From NCBI RefSeq assembly GCF_028502605.1, contig NC_079237.1, forward strand, positions 4,006,012 to 4,070,011: a stretch of DNA of 64,000 nt. Direction: 5' to 3'. Position 1 is the first letter of the stretch; each line of letters starts with the position of its first letter. Positions 34,457 to 44,982 of the stretch are shown piece by piece. The notes beneath the pieces were generated by a model that did no database searches, had not been told where the DNA came from, and was given only the letters and a program-made list of their open reading frames with translations. A program made the position numbers and the translations under genes. The DNA comes from Trichoderma breve. Lineage: Eukaryota > Ascomycota > Sordariomycetes > Hypocreales > Hypocreaceae.

Positions 34457-35521
34457 ACTAACCCTTTGTACTTGCAAAGATGTCGTGCTCTCAGACAGGC
34501 CATTAACGCCAACTTTGAGGAAGTTCAGGTCATTCGTAAGCCGCATTCTAAAGCTGCCGGTCATAAGCTCTTCGATGTCCCAGTTGGCCAACACAAATCG
34601 TCCGTGCAAGAACTCAGCCTCAGGGGTTGACGCCCACACGACGGTCTGCCCAGCTAGGTTTTCTGCTCCAAAGTCAATATATTCAATCTCATAAGAGATT
34701 TGGAGAATACCATGTCTCGCGTCAATGGCTCAGGAGTAGCTCACCATCATCCCATGAGAGACTACTCTCGTTTAATCCAGCAGCACGGGCAGTATCTGAG
34801 AGCACACTGCCAGGGTGAATGCTGACGATCTGCAGCTCTTCAGGCCTTACGTCTTTGGCAATCTGTTGCATCAGAGCCGTACCCGAATTCTTGGTCAGGC
34901 CATATGATGGAATCTGAGGGGTCACGCCAGTCCACATATATATGGCCACTGTGGAAATATTAATCAGATACTACCGCCTAGTTAGTAGCAGTTGTTTCGT
35001 CACACGAAGAGATCCAACATTACCTTCCGTCCTGGAGCACCTTGTCCCTTTTGTTTGTACAGTCGCTCCGCAAAGTCAAGGTGGGATTGGACGTTGGTGA
35101 TATATGACTGCCAGACCCGATCACGACCTGCTTCCAACAGCGACTTTGCATCTCCAAAAGATGCGGCGTTCATGACAACAACATCAACAACAATGCCCTC
35201 CCCTTCCAGACGATCCCAAAGAGCCGCAGTCGCATCAATATCACTCGTGTCGCAGATGCGCCCGTCCACGATGGTGGAGGACTCGATCGCCTGGCCCTCT
35301 GCCATGAGTCGGGAAGCAGCGAGCTCGACCTTCTCCCTACCGCGGCCAACGATGATAACACGCCTGGCGCCAGCGGTGATGAAGTTCCTGGCAATAGCGA
35401 GGCCGATACCGCCATTCCCTCCAGTCACGAGAACTGTCTTGCCTGCTTGACTGAGTTTGGGTTGTCTGGGGTCAATGGCCGGGTAAGGCGTCTTGTGAAA
35501 GATCTTCAGGCCTAGACTCAT
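34430..35521 (-). CDS. Short-chain dehydrogenase/reductase with LTR-derived C-terminus
   Basis: SDR of 318 aa. Exons 35521-35024, 34970-34745 and 34662-34430. Visible: cofactor motif VTGGNGGIG near residues 33-41, the NAAS segment, ISTVA serine region, YGLTKN (catalytic YxxxK), and HPGSVLSDTA. The last codons (SVTTQHLWS) are encoded by the start of an LTR-like repeat, so the original C-terminus has been replaced. The catalytic domain is complete, so it may still work. It is head-to-head with a Zn2Cys6 regulator at the left edge of the RiPP-type cluster. Confidence 0.85.
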
Positions 35522-36258
35522 CTTTTCTTGTGCGAAATGTCCTGGAATGGGGAGGTGAGGGGCGAATCTAGAAATAACAAGAGTAAGCAGTACAGTACGA
35601 TCGATGCATTAAAAAAACAGTCTATTGATTTCGATGCGTCCCGTGTATTTTATACTGTTCCGCCAGCGGCTAACATGAGCAGATGGATGCATGCGGAAGC
35701 TGTAGGTTCTAGTTGGCAGAATCGGATATGAACTCCATACGAAGTCCGCAGTTGTGGGAGCATGGTTGGTCGTATCTCACCCTTGCGCCCGGCGCAATTG
35801 AAGTACAACTCCTTCTCAGAATAACGGTGCATTGCGGACAGTCGGTGGCGAGAACAGAACGAAAGAGCTTGAGTACGGCCTTGGAATTGCGGCGGGGGAG
35901 GTTCGGAGGAAAACTGCTGCTGGCGGCCACGGTCGGGGATGGGTGGGGTGAATCTGCGGAGGTAACTCTCGCATGTAAGGGTTTCTGGGGACTTTGCGGA
36001 GGGAGTCGGTTATCATCCGCCTGGTTCGGGGACAGATTCGGCGGACTCTGCGACTCAAGGCGGCCTTGCTGATGTCAGGTCCGTATGTTTGTGTGTTTTT
36101 ACTAACAGCAACACATCCGCACCCCGCCCCGCATGCCCGCCTCTAGCACAGTGACTCCAACAGTATTTCCCTCTGAACATCTTCCCAAATTCCTTCCCTG
36201 TCAAGCAAGCCAGCTCCGCGACCCCTACGCTCCGTCCTGAGGGTCGCAGATCTTCACG
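35522..36258. promoter_or_regulatory. Divergent promoter region, SDR / Zn2Cys6 regulator
   Basis: 737 bases, notably GC-rich around 35870-36060. The frames there are by-products of composition. No motif assigned. Confidence 0.4.
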
Positions 36259-37542
36259 ATGCAGCGCAGCTCTAAACAGAAGTCATGTTTCAACTGCAAG
36301 AACAGTAAGAGACGGTGTGACCGGACGCTCCCCAGCTGCACCCGATGTATCGACCATGGAGTTGAGTGTGCATATCCCTTCTCGCAGGACCTATCTGATC
36401 GCGGCTCTCTCGATTCCCGGCACAGCAACAGCGGGAGGCAGAAAACTTTTGATGTCCGCTCTACACCAATACAGCCACGCGATGCATTTGACCCAGATGA
36501 TTCATCAAGGATAGCCAGCAGCCACCAAGCTTCTGGATCATCGTCATCGTCGGCGCAAGCCCCGACCATAGTGACCCTCGCCAAATCACACACCCTGTCT
36601 GGTAGGGAATTGAAATGGTTCACACCGCCCTCCACCTGGGTTGTCGTCCATCATTACCACCCGCCTGGTTCTCTGCCATCACCGCAAGTCTTTACAGAAT
36701 TCTTCCGCGGACTTCAGAGATGGCTTGTCCGCTTCCAGAGGGAGGGGCACAACCCATTCATCCACCGCCAGCTGTACCCGCCGCGAGAAATACCAGACTG
36801 TATTCAAGATGCCTATGCTGCCATTGCAGTCTCAATTGGGAGCTCTACTGAAAATCAAAACATGACTGATAGTACAACGATATCATATGCTGAAAAACTA
36901 ATCGCCCAACAGGCTACCTTGGTCAGCCAGCCCCTCAACATAATGACAGCCAAGGACCACTTGGCCCGCACCCAGGCCCTCCTCATCCACCTCATTCTCG
37001 CCGTCTCGTCGGCTTCAATATCCCGTCAGGCTAAAGCCAATGGCTGGATAGAAACTCTCCACCGCTGGAAAACTGAGCTGTTAGCGTCGGCTGAGCAGGA
37101 GTCCAGCCTCGCGCAGCTGTTCCCTTGCGAGCCTGCTCTTGCCCTAGATGGTGCTGTATCGGATACCGATCCTATCCCGGACCTTCATCGGGCGTTTCTT
37201 ATCTGCGAATCAATCCGCCGGACGTGGCTATTATGTTCGGTGTCTATAGGAATGTACCGCAGTCTCAAAGGAGACTGGATCAATGCCTGTGGCGGCGACA
37301 TCTGCTTCACGGCCCGTGCCAGCCTCTGGAGTGCTGCCTCATCCGCCGCCTGGGCAAGTATTGCCAGAACGACGGATCCATTATTCGAGTACAGTCTTCG
37401 CGGAGAAGAAGTAGCAAAGCGAGGGATCCCTGCTATGGAAGTTGACGAGTTCGCCCGTCACATATTCACGCTTATGTGGGGTGCGGACAAGGTTGAGAGC
37501 TGGGTTTTCCGGACCCGACAAGTTCAATCGGCTGGCCATTGA
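36259..37542 (+). CDS. Zn2Cys6 transcription factor near the RiPP cluster
   Basis: Intronless frame of 427 aa. Cluster cysteines at 10, 13, 20, 27, 30 and 37 (SCFNCKNSKRRCDRTLPSC). A Ser-rich linker follows near residues 90-97. The remainder matches the compact C6-factor type often found inside secondary-metabolite clusters, with a middle region around LARTQALLIHLILAVSS and RAFLICESIRRTWLL. Being the nearest regulator to the UstYa genes, it is the best candidate for cluster control. This is inferred from location. Confidence 0.9.
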   Translation: MQRSSKQKSCFNCKNSKRRCDRTLPSCTRCIDHGVECAYPFSQDLSDRGSLDSRHSNSGRQKTFDVRSTPIQPRDAFDPDDSSRIASSHQASGSSSSSAQAPTIVTLAKSHTLSGRELKWFTPPSTWVVVHHYHPPGSLPSPQVFTEFFRGLQRWLVRFQREGHNPFIHRQLYPPREIPDCIQDAYAAIAVSIGSSTENQNMTDSTTISYAEKLIAQQATLVSQPLNIMTAKDHLARTQALLIHLILAVSSASISRQAKANGWIETLHRWKTELLASAEQESSLAQLFPCEPALALDGAVSDTDPIPDLHRAFLICESIRRTWLLCSVSIGMYRSLKGDWINACGGDICFTARASLWSAASSAAWASIARTTDPLFEYSLRGEEVAKRGIPAMEVDEFARHIFTLMWGADKVESWVFRTRQVQSAGH

Positions 37543-37810
37543 TATGGGGGTTAATCCTGGAGCTAGCAGGTGGCAATTTTCAGTAGTATGGCATTGTCAG
37601 TGTCTGTGAATGTCTGCACTGGCCTTGTCGTGGCATCTCCGCGCGCGGTCGGACTGCAACTCCGCAAAGGATTTGAGTTACACGGCAGAAGTTTTATTTT
37701 TTCCCTTCAAATATAGCCTGGTCACCACAACATGTCCCCACTGCCACTGCTCTGGCCAAACTACTTGATTACCTACCATCGATTAAGCTGCCAAGTTTAC
37801 ACCGTTCACA

Positions 37811-38979
37811 ATGTGCGCTTGGAGCCCAACAACCGACATGCCAAGCCTCCGGGGCAAGGTCGCTGTCGTAACAGGCGCAAGGTATTTACTTTGAGACAAG
37901 CGGCTCTGTTTGGAAAGACTTGCTCATCAGCTGTAGTGTCGGCATTGGGCTCCAGATTGTTCGCCAGCTCGCGCAGCATGGAGCTAAAGTTTACGCCACG
38001 ACAAGGTCCGCAAAGAGCGCAATGAAGGCGCGAAATTCCTTCCTCCAGTACCCAGAAATCGCTCCTGAAGCGGTGGAGTGGCTACAATTGGACCTGACAG
38101 ATCTGAGGAGCATTACCCAGTTGGCGGAAGAGGTGAAGAAAAGGGTTAGCAGCCTCGACATTCTGGGTAGGTCCCTCGCTTCTATGCAGTCAACCTAGAC
38201 TCACTGGCATGGCAGTCAGCAATGCTGCAACTATCACCACCTCGAAGGAGATCGTAGCCGATAGATGGGAGAAGAACATGGCAGTCAAGTATGTTCCGTC
38301 CTCTAAAATGGGAAATCTTCGCTGACAACCGCTTTCAAGTGTCTTAGGCTCGTTTCTACTCATTGACCGTCTTATGCCTCTGCTCGAGACTACCTCCAAG
38401 CGTTCAGGTGCCGACGTTAGGATCGTGACCATCGCTTCTACAGCTCCAAAAGCCTTCCTCCCTGCCAACTTCCAATTCCAATTTGACTCGGCTGCTGGGC
38501 TCGTCACTCCTGTAACTTGTTATCCCCCGGCCTGGCGTTACTTTCTGAAGTTCCTCTTTGCTAGCGACATGATTCTGTACAGCGTCTCCAAGGCTGGAGC
38601 AATGATCTACGCCTCAAAGATGCAGGAGTTGTTCGACAAGTACGGCCTCAACATACTTTCACTCATCGTTCACCCCGGTGAAGTAGCCACCGAGGGAGTT
38701 GCCGAGGCTAACAATGCCTTCATGCGGATGATGGCCCGCACGTCTTTTATGAGTTCAGAGCAAGGTGCTGCTTCTCCACTGTTCGCAGCTACTTCCGATC
38801 AGATCCGCGCCGACCCAGATCAGTTCAAAGGTAAGCTGCTCATGCCCGTTGGTAAGCCTTCGAGTTTGCATTCCGTGGTAAACGATAGGAAGCAAGCTCA
38901 GGGCCTTTGGGATGTCATGATGAAAGAGCTTGCCCGGCATCTTGAGGCGGATGACCTGGCCCCCATGCGAAAATGGTGA
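37811..38979 (+). CDS. Short-chain dehydrogenase/reductase
   Basis: SDR of 337 aa. Exons 37811-37881, 37937-38166, 38216-38288 and 38340-38979. Splicing rebuilds VAVVTGASVGIGLQIV (cofactor motif, residues 17-32) and LDILVSNAAT (NNAG region). Later YSVSKAGAM gives the catalytic YxxxK, and HPGEVATEG follows. The C-terminal extension (about 60 residues after the core) resembles retinol-dehydrogenase-like fungal SDRs of metabolite clusters. Substrate unknown. Confidence 0.9.
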
Positions 38980-39563
38980 TTGCTCAAACAACTCTATCCA
39001 CAACTTGAAATATACTCGCAAAATTGACTTGCAAGTGGCGTGTTCGCATATATCTTCCGCTCCTACCAATTTTGTTTACCGAGCGCAGTTACGTAACTCG
39101 TCTCCGAGAAGACCATGCCCAACCTTTGCCTATTCAGTGATTACTTGGAAGTGAGATAAATTGTCCCACAAGTAGCTGTCACCAGGAGGATACAGGGACA
39201 GCTTGAAATGCCAGCGCGCGGCAGGAAGGCCTATAGAGCCGTAGGGTAGAATCCATTGGATAGGCTGATTGAACTGCGTCTGGAGAAGCCTCTGACCGAT
39301 AAATGCTTCCTTTCTGTAGTCTCAACCATGTACGTGATTCAAGAAAGTGGCCCTTGGATCACCCTACTTTGTCTAGGCTCTCTTGATAGATTTCCCATCA
39401 GCCACCATCTCAAGCACCTGGATGATTCTATGTTGGGTATATACAAATTTCATTCAGTCAGAGAGGCACACACCAAGTTAGAACATATTTGAGCCACAAT
39501 CTATTGAGTTATTAAGGGTCAAATTATTGAGGTACATAAATAAGACTAAATAATTATTCTATA
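38980..39563. other. Intergenic between convergent genes
   Basis: 584 bases between the SDR and the first UstYa gene. No feature seen. Confidence 0.4.
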
Positions 39564-40425
39564 TCAGCCCTCAAACTTCTCGGCGTCATGCCCATTACTA
39601 TACCGAAATTTCTCACTCCACTCATACAGCTGTTTGAAATCCCTACACTGATGCACAGTTCCAAAGCCATCGACCCCATTACCTTTAGTACCTCCATCAA
39701 ACGGAGAGCGAAAGGGCTCAAGGGCACTGTCTGCGGCACATAGAATGCTTTCTCGGAGATAATCAAAGCAGTGTAAAGAATGCGCGTCATGCAATTTCTG
39801 GGCTTCGTCATGTGAGAGCTTACCAGTCAGGGCGCGGCGAAAGTCGGCATAAATGAGAAACTGATGGTAAAATCAGAAAAGAAATTGCAAGTCAAGTTAA
39901 CAGGAAGGCTCACGAGACAATGGAGTTGATGAAACGCGGCAACACAGAAGCGCCCTGAACCATCCGTGCTCATATCTTGTACGATCCGAGGAATATCTCC
40001 TGCGGCTTTTATATTGTCCATGGCAACGTAACCCATTCCCGCTGAGGCACAATTAGTATCAGCAATGGCGATTAAAGACAAAACAGCATACGAGGAAACA
40101 ATGACATCCAGGCTTCGCGGCTGGCGTTCATGTCTCGATCAAAGTAAGCACCTCCGCCTACGTAAGTTCGAAGAAGGTTTCCGAGAGGCGGAACGTTCAA
40201 GGATGGAAGAAGTTCTTGTCGCGAAGCACCTCTATTCGAAGATAATAGAAGAAGATTATGGGTAATAATGGTGCCAAGGGCAGAAACAACAACACTGACC
40301 AAAGCGACGATGATGATCAAGCGTCGAGTTGTTCTGCGGCTCTGGCCGTCGTGTTGTGTCATCAATCCATCTTCATCATCTTTGGTGAGAAATGGCACCT
40401 CGTTCTCTGGGACCGAGTCGAGCAT
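39564..40425 (-). CDS. UstYa/DUF3328 oxidase-like protein 1
   Basis: UstYa-family protein of 252 aa. In ustiloxin-type pathways such proteins oxidatively cyclise Kex2-released peptides. Exons 40425-40092, 40041-39914 and 39860-39564. One transmembrane segment at about 36-58 follows a short cytosolic N-terminus. The family signature is present twice: HQLHC (149-153) and HSLHC (181-185), the latter followed by FDYLRESILC. Further family landmark: HQCRDFKQLYEW. The start is ATG 40425; the longer frame begins at a TTG. Divergent to UstYa 2 over a promoter with a triple tandem repeat. Confidence 0.93.
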
Positions 40426-41043
40426 TGCTCCGAATCGCCAAGTGATTGTTGATAGGAGCAAAAAGTGAGTCAAAGGTGAATTCTCTGGCGAAAGCGGGAA
40501 ACCGAGGGGTATTGGAAATGTTGGTCAACGTAGTGATTCTTGACTTCTCCTCAATGATACGTGGGCAATGTCTCGGCATTATTTCTCGTTACCGTACGTG
40601 TAGTTGCTGCGGCTTACTTACGTGATTGCGGCTTACTTACATGATTGCGGCTTACTTACGTGATTGTGCCTTGTTGATAGGGACATATGCTATGCATTTG
40701 GCTGCCACCTGCCTTTCTAGATCAACTATCGACGAGATACATAACCGAAGCCATCAGCCGATCCACATCCTTTCCATGGAACTTTGTTACGATCCCAAAG
40801 GTGTGCGTGTGGACGGATGGGTGGTGCATGCATTAGCTAGAATGCGGTGGAGTGACGGATAGTGTTGGAGGGGGAGGGATCGAGAAGCCAAGTTCGAGTA
40901 ACCTACCCTAACCCCCGCATCTCGAGCTGCCGAGCCATGGCCACAACAAGCCTAAAGGGACTTGACTGCCTCTGTCACTCGACAACCTTTCCTTGTTGAT
41001 GTTTGTTCATTTTCCTTGACTCGCACATGCATCACCCTCTACA
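40426..41043. promoter_or_regulatory. Divergent promoter region of two UstYa genes
   Basis: 618 bases between head-to-head UstYa genes. It contains three tandem 19-base repeats at 40608-40664, listed separately. These could serve both genes. Confidence 0.55.
40608..40664 (+). repeat. Three tandem 19-base repeats in UstYa promoter
   Basis: Units 40608-40626, 40627-40645 and 40646-40664 read tgcggcttacttacgtgat, with a single change (g to a) in the middle unit. Each has a CGG triplet and a TTACGTGA-like half-palindrome, and may be a clustered regulator site. Confidence 0.7.
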
Positions 41044-41863
41044 ATGACAGTGCCAGCCCCGCTTCACACATGTCTTGTCGCATCTTTCTCCTCAGCGGTA
41101 ACCATCATCGTACTTCTTCTCCTCATCCGCCCGGGTTATGACAACATAATCACCACCGTCGTTGATCGCGTACGGGCCCCGCCTTCGGCCGACGTCAGCC
41201 ATTGTCCTCGGCCGAAAGAGTGTCCCGCCCTCACGCCGTCGCAAGAGCTCTCCCCAACCAAGTTTGTCAAAGATCCATGGATGCATCCGATATACAGCCG
41301 AAAGGGCATTTCCAACCAGACAGCTTTTTGGGATTCGCTGCTTACACCAAATGGAGGTTTCCTAATGGTCGACTTGGGCGACCATAGAAACCATAGTGTG
41401 GGGGTGTCCATGTTTCATCAGCTGCACTGCTTAAGCATAGTGTGAGTATTTTTTCATTGCCAGTTGCCCCAAAGTACCTAACTTGATTCTAGTCGAAGCG
41501 TGGTGGTGGGCGGGGGCATGCACAAACATCCCAATGACGGCGGAGGAAACAGCGCCATGGAAGACGATCAACACTTTATGCACTGCTTCGACTACATCGT
41601 TCAGGTGATGCATTCCAGCCAATGCCTTGAATCTCAATCCACAATTCTAATAGAGAACTTAGGCCATCCTGTGCTCAGCTGATGATGCTTTGGAAAACTC
41701 AGTTAACATACTGGACGGTGAGGGCGGGGAGGAGGACGGAATCAACGGAATGGGGCAGACACACAAGTGTCGCAATGCCACAATGCTCTATGACTACGTG
41801 CTGCAGTCCGTGCAGGTCCCCATAAAGCCAGCCTCGCTTGGGAAATATTCTGTATTCTTATGA
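41044..41863 (+). CDS. UstYa/DUF3328 oxidase-like protein 2
   Basis: UstYa-family protein of 236 aa. Exons 41044-41441, 41493-41604 and 41663-41863. One membrane segment very near the N-terminus (about 9-28, with VTIIVLLLLI). Signatures HQLHC at 125-129 and HFMHC at 160-164, followed by FDYIVQAILCSADDALE; the last part appears only after splicing. Landmark THKCRNATMLYDYV near the C-terminus. The region between the two signatures carries a Gly-rich insertion (VVVGGGMHKHPNDGGGN) that the neighbouring paralogue lacks. Convergent with UstYa 3. Confidence 0.92.
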
Positions 41864-42735
41864 GTGCTGAAACTCGTCAAGACGTTGTGTAGCAAGAATA
41901 GATGAATCACACACGAGAATTTGTACTCGAATGAGGTCATGGCTTGGCTCGACTGAGCAGCCCAAGTACTCCGTACAACGATTAAAAATGGCAGGGACCG
42001 GGATTCCGATCTGCCCCCCACGTGGCTGTTAATCGTGCAACCAAGACTATCGGTACTCCATATGAAGCCGCCGGCCCGTACCTTTGTACTAGTAGGATAC
42101 GAGCAAAGAGCGCTACTGCAGATGTAGTTCTTTTTCCGAAAACGACTAAAGGTGTGCCGCTGACCCGCGCCGCAGTTGCTGACGCTCAATCGACGGAAGT
42201 TTCCTTGATCACATTCAATATTTGCTGTATGTACACGTCCTCTTATTGGAGCAATAACATGGTGCGGATAACCACCATGGGGCAAAACCTGACAAATGAT
42301 CTCTGTTGAGCCATAGACCAAGGGTGAGTGGTCTGGCTGCCTATCCCTTCTCACGCCTAGCAGGGCGCCGATCATTTTGACCAGGGGTAAGTGGTTGTTA
42401 CCCAGAGAGGAAGCCGACACAGGTTCCGTATCACCCCATTGGCTGCGGCGTATGGGCATCCCGCCAAAGACCAATACTACTACTATTACCCGAGCCGAGG
42501 CGGGGGCTGACTGGCGGTAGTTCCAGCGTCACCAGCGACACCAGCGTCACCGGCGTCACATCGAAAAGTGAGGACTGGCACAGGTTTCAATCTACAGTAG
42601 CGATTTGCGCCTGCATACTTTTCGTTTGGTCTATTCTGGCTGCCTTGGGAATTCTATCCTTTGTACTAGAGGGGTGATGCGGAGGTTTCAGCCACCAACG
42701 GCTTGCTTTGCCTCCTCGGCATGTTTCCCGTATCC
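41864..42735. other. Intergenic between convergent UstYa genes
   Basis: 872 bases. Contains four 9-base repeats at 42523-42558 (ccagcgtca, ccagcgaca, ccagcgtca, ccggcgtca). In one plus-strand frame these read SSVTSDTSVTGVTS and run on into a hydrophobic stretch ending at TGA 42677 (CACILFVWSILAALGIL). This could be the tail of a broken membrane protein; no start is evident. Confidence 0.35.
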
Positions 42736-43971
42736 TTAGGGCGCCTTTTCCCAAACCTTGGAATCTGCTGGCATCGGATATCCAGTTTCTGGTGGAGGTG
42801 CTACCTCATGGTCTTCAATCCACTTAGCCACACTGTCCAGGTCGCGGCATTTATGCACAGTGTTGAAGTTGGCAAAGGGATCCGGGATGTCCTTTACCCA
42901 GTGGTGCGGGATGACGCCGACGTCGGCGCTGCACATGATGTTCTGCCGAAGCATTTCAAAGCAGTGGTCTATATATCTGATTAGCAAGCGATACGTATCC
43001 ATCCATGATAGCAGCGTGTGTGGGTACTCACTGATGTGCACTTTTACGGTAATCGGTCTGTCGTTCAGCCAGGTTGCCCATTTTTTGTTTTCTGGTCTTT
43101 CGTAGTACTCTCGGTGATATGCTTGCCGGATTACATTGAGACACTATCCATATGTCAGCCCGCTCATGGCATGATAGCAACAGCTGCATGGAAAAAGACA
43201 TGTGCTTACATGCATTTTGTGGCTGATCTCGAGGAATCCAATATACCCTCCTCCGTACTCTTCAGTGAACCTGGCAGACCCTTCCAAGTCCATGCCCATT
43301 GCGGCAAATTCGTCACGAGAAAAACTTGCATATTTGACTATACGGATTGTCAGTGAAACTGGTGGGTGAGGGCTGAATGGGCAAAGGCCTCCACGAACCG
43401 AACTTACCAAAACCCCATTTGTTCCATTCGCGGTCCATGGCTTCGTTTGGGTCTCCCCAATGGCCAGTGAACTGCGAATTCTTCCCGAGAGTGCCTGTTG
43501 AGCCGATTAGCTTACCGTCGTGGAGATTGAATATTGTTGGGTGGCTAGGAAATACCGTTGAACTTGACATCATGTAGCTTATTACTGACCTGCTTCATTA
43601 CGGTCGCTAAAACCACGTTAGCATCATTTGCGACATATTGGAAATCTTTGGCAGAACTAACAGTAGGTTGAGCTGTGCCTCATGCATTTCTCGTCAAGAT
43701 GAGGTTGCCATGCCTTTCCAAGCAGAAAGGCTCCAGCTGCGGTAAGAGCCAAGACGCTGACAGCCATGATGATGCTGAAGACGCCAAAGCGTCGATAAGG
43801 GTGGTAGAGAGGGTAAACATCATCCCCTAAGAGAGCACGCGCACCCTCTTGGTCGTCAAGACTATCTTCGTCTGAAGTTCGTAATGACTTTTCAAGATTT
43901 GAGGATGGCACGGCAAAGTATATATGCGGCCGACTAACTAGATCTTTTACGACTTGTCTCCAAGGTCGCAT
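42736..43971 (-). CDS. UstYa/DUF3328 oxidase-like protein 3
   Basis: UstYa-family protein of 306 aa, the longest of the four. Six exons: 43971-43662, 43606-43556, 43494-43408, 43337-43210, 43143-43032 and 42968-42736; total is a whole number of codons and each junction restores family sequence. One transmembrane segment at about 66-88 (VFSIIMAVSVLALTAAGAFL). Signatures HKMHC (189-193, formed across an intron) and HINHC (228-232, also formed at a junction), followed by FEMLRQNIMCSADVG. C-terminal landmark VHKCRDLDSVAKW. ATG 43971 is used because the upstream extension begins at TTG. It flanks the precursor gene on its left. Confidence 0.92.
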
Positions 43972-44982
43972 ATTGATGGTTATATTCAATATCGCTGCTT
44001 AGTAGAGATGGAAAGGTAGGTAAATAAGTGAGTGAAAGCCAAGATTGGCGGGATGGAGAGGCGGGCGTAAGTTGAGAGCTGCGTAGAAGGGGCAATTGGA
44101 AGCCAGGTTGAGCAAAGAGAATTGACTATTTCCCAATCCAAATAAGTGAACTGGTATATAAGTTTCTGCGGGGCATGTCCCTAAGCCCCTAGCCAAAGTC
44201 TTCCGACTTTCGTCGCTCATAACTTCCGGGGTAGGACAAACTAGTGTGAGAGTCAAATAGTGGAGCTATGTTCCAGATCATCTGCCGTGCGTTGACGACG
44301 GGCGTCTTTTCTCTGCGACTGAGTGATTTCCTTCATACTCCGCACGAATCGGGTGGTACAACAGGGTGATGAGAGTGCATTTCTCTGAGTCGGGGCGAAG
44401 TAAGCTGCATGCAGGTATGCATGCAGCTGAAGGTGGCGTTGTGCTATCACCTGCTTGTATATTGCCAAATAGATTATACCATATTCCTCCAACTCTCCCT
44501 CTTAGAATTCCAAGAGATACTATTTATTTCGACAGTACTATACCATTTCGGGGAGGAGAGTTTGTGAACTTCTCATCAATGTCTCGGCGATACCCCTCTA
44601 TGTCATCATGTAGATAACAAGCGAGGGAACTTTTGATTTGCTTCATGGCAACTAAGCACCTTGAATAGGTCAACTTCGTGGGTCGCTAGTCCTCTTTCAC
44701 TATCAAAGTATTACATTATGTTTTGCCACGAATGCAGATACGAGGTGAGTAGGGAAACAGTACGAAGAGGAAGCGTAGTTCCATCAATGCCCCAAAGTAT
44801 GAAGGGCCCCGTCTCTACTCACATAAAAGCACAGATGATAGGCGTCCAGGTTTACCACAATATATCTCAAAGTCATCATTCCAGATTGTAATTCACTTAC
44901 CAAACGGTTAGTTCGTCATCAAGCCTTTACCAAACATTCTTTCCAAGCTGAGACCAATTAGCACATCAGCAAGAAAGACACA
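43972..44982. promoter_or_regulatory. Divergent promoter region, UstYa 3 / RiPP precursor
   Basis: About 1 kb between UstYa 3 and the precursor gene. It holds an inverted repeat at 44403-44428 (10-base perfect arms, 6-base spacer), listed separately. Other frames are noise. Confidence 0.5.
44403..44428. promoter_or_regulatory. Perfect 10-base inverted repeat upstream of precursor gene
   Basis: Arms agctgcatgc and gcatgcagct are separated by aggtat. A dyad of this length in a promoter could be a dimeric regulator site. It is 555 bases before the precursor start and 432 from the UstYa 3 start. Confidence 0.5.

Noticed and set aside
35713..36072. Plus-strand frame in the GC-rich promoter region
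   Set aside because: Composition artefact; residues are low-complexity and unlike any family.
40608..40664. CRISPR-like array
   Set aside because: Direct tandem units with no spacers, in a fungal promoter.
41791..42474. Long minus-strand frame between two UstYa genes
   Set aside because: It overlaps the true UstYa 2 last exon antisense and shows no protein-like pattern.
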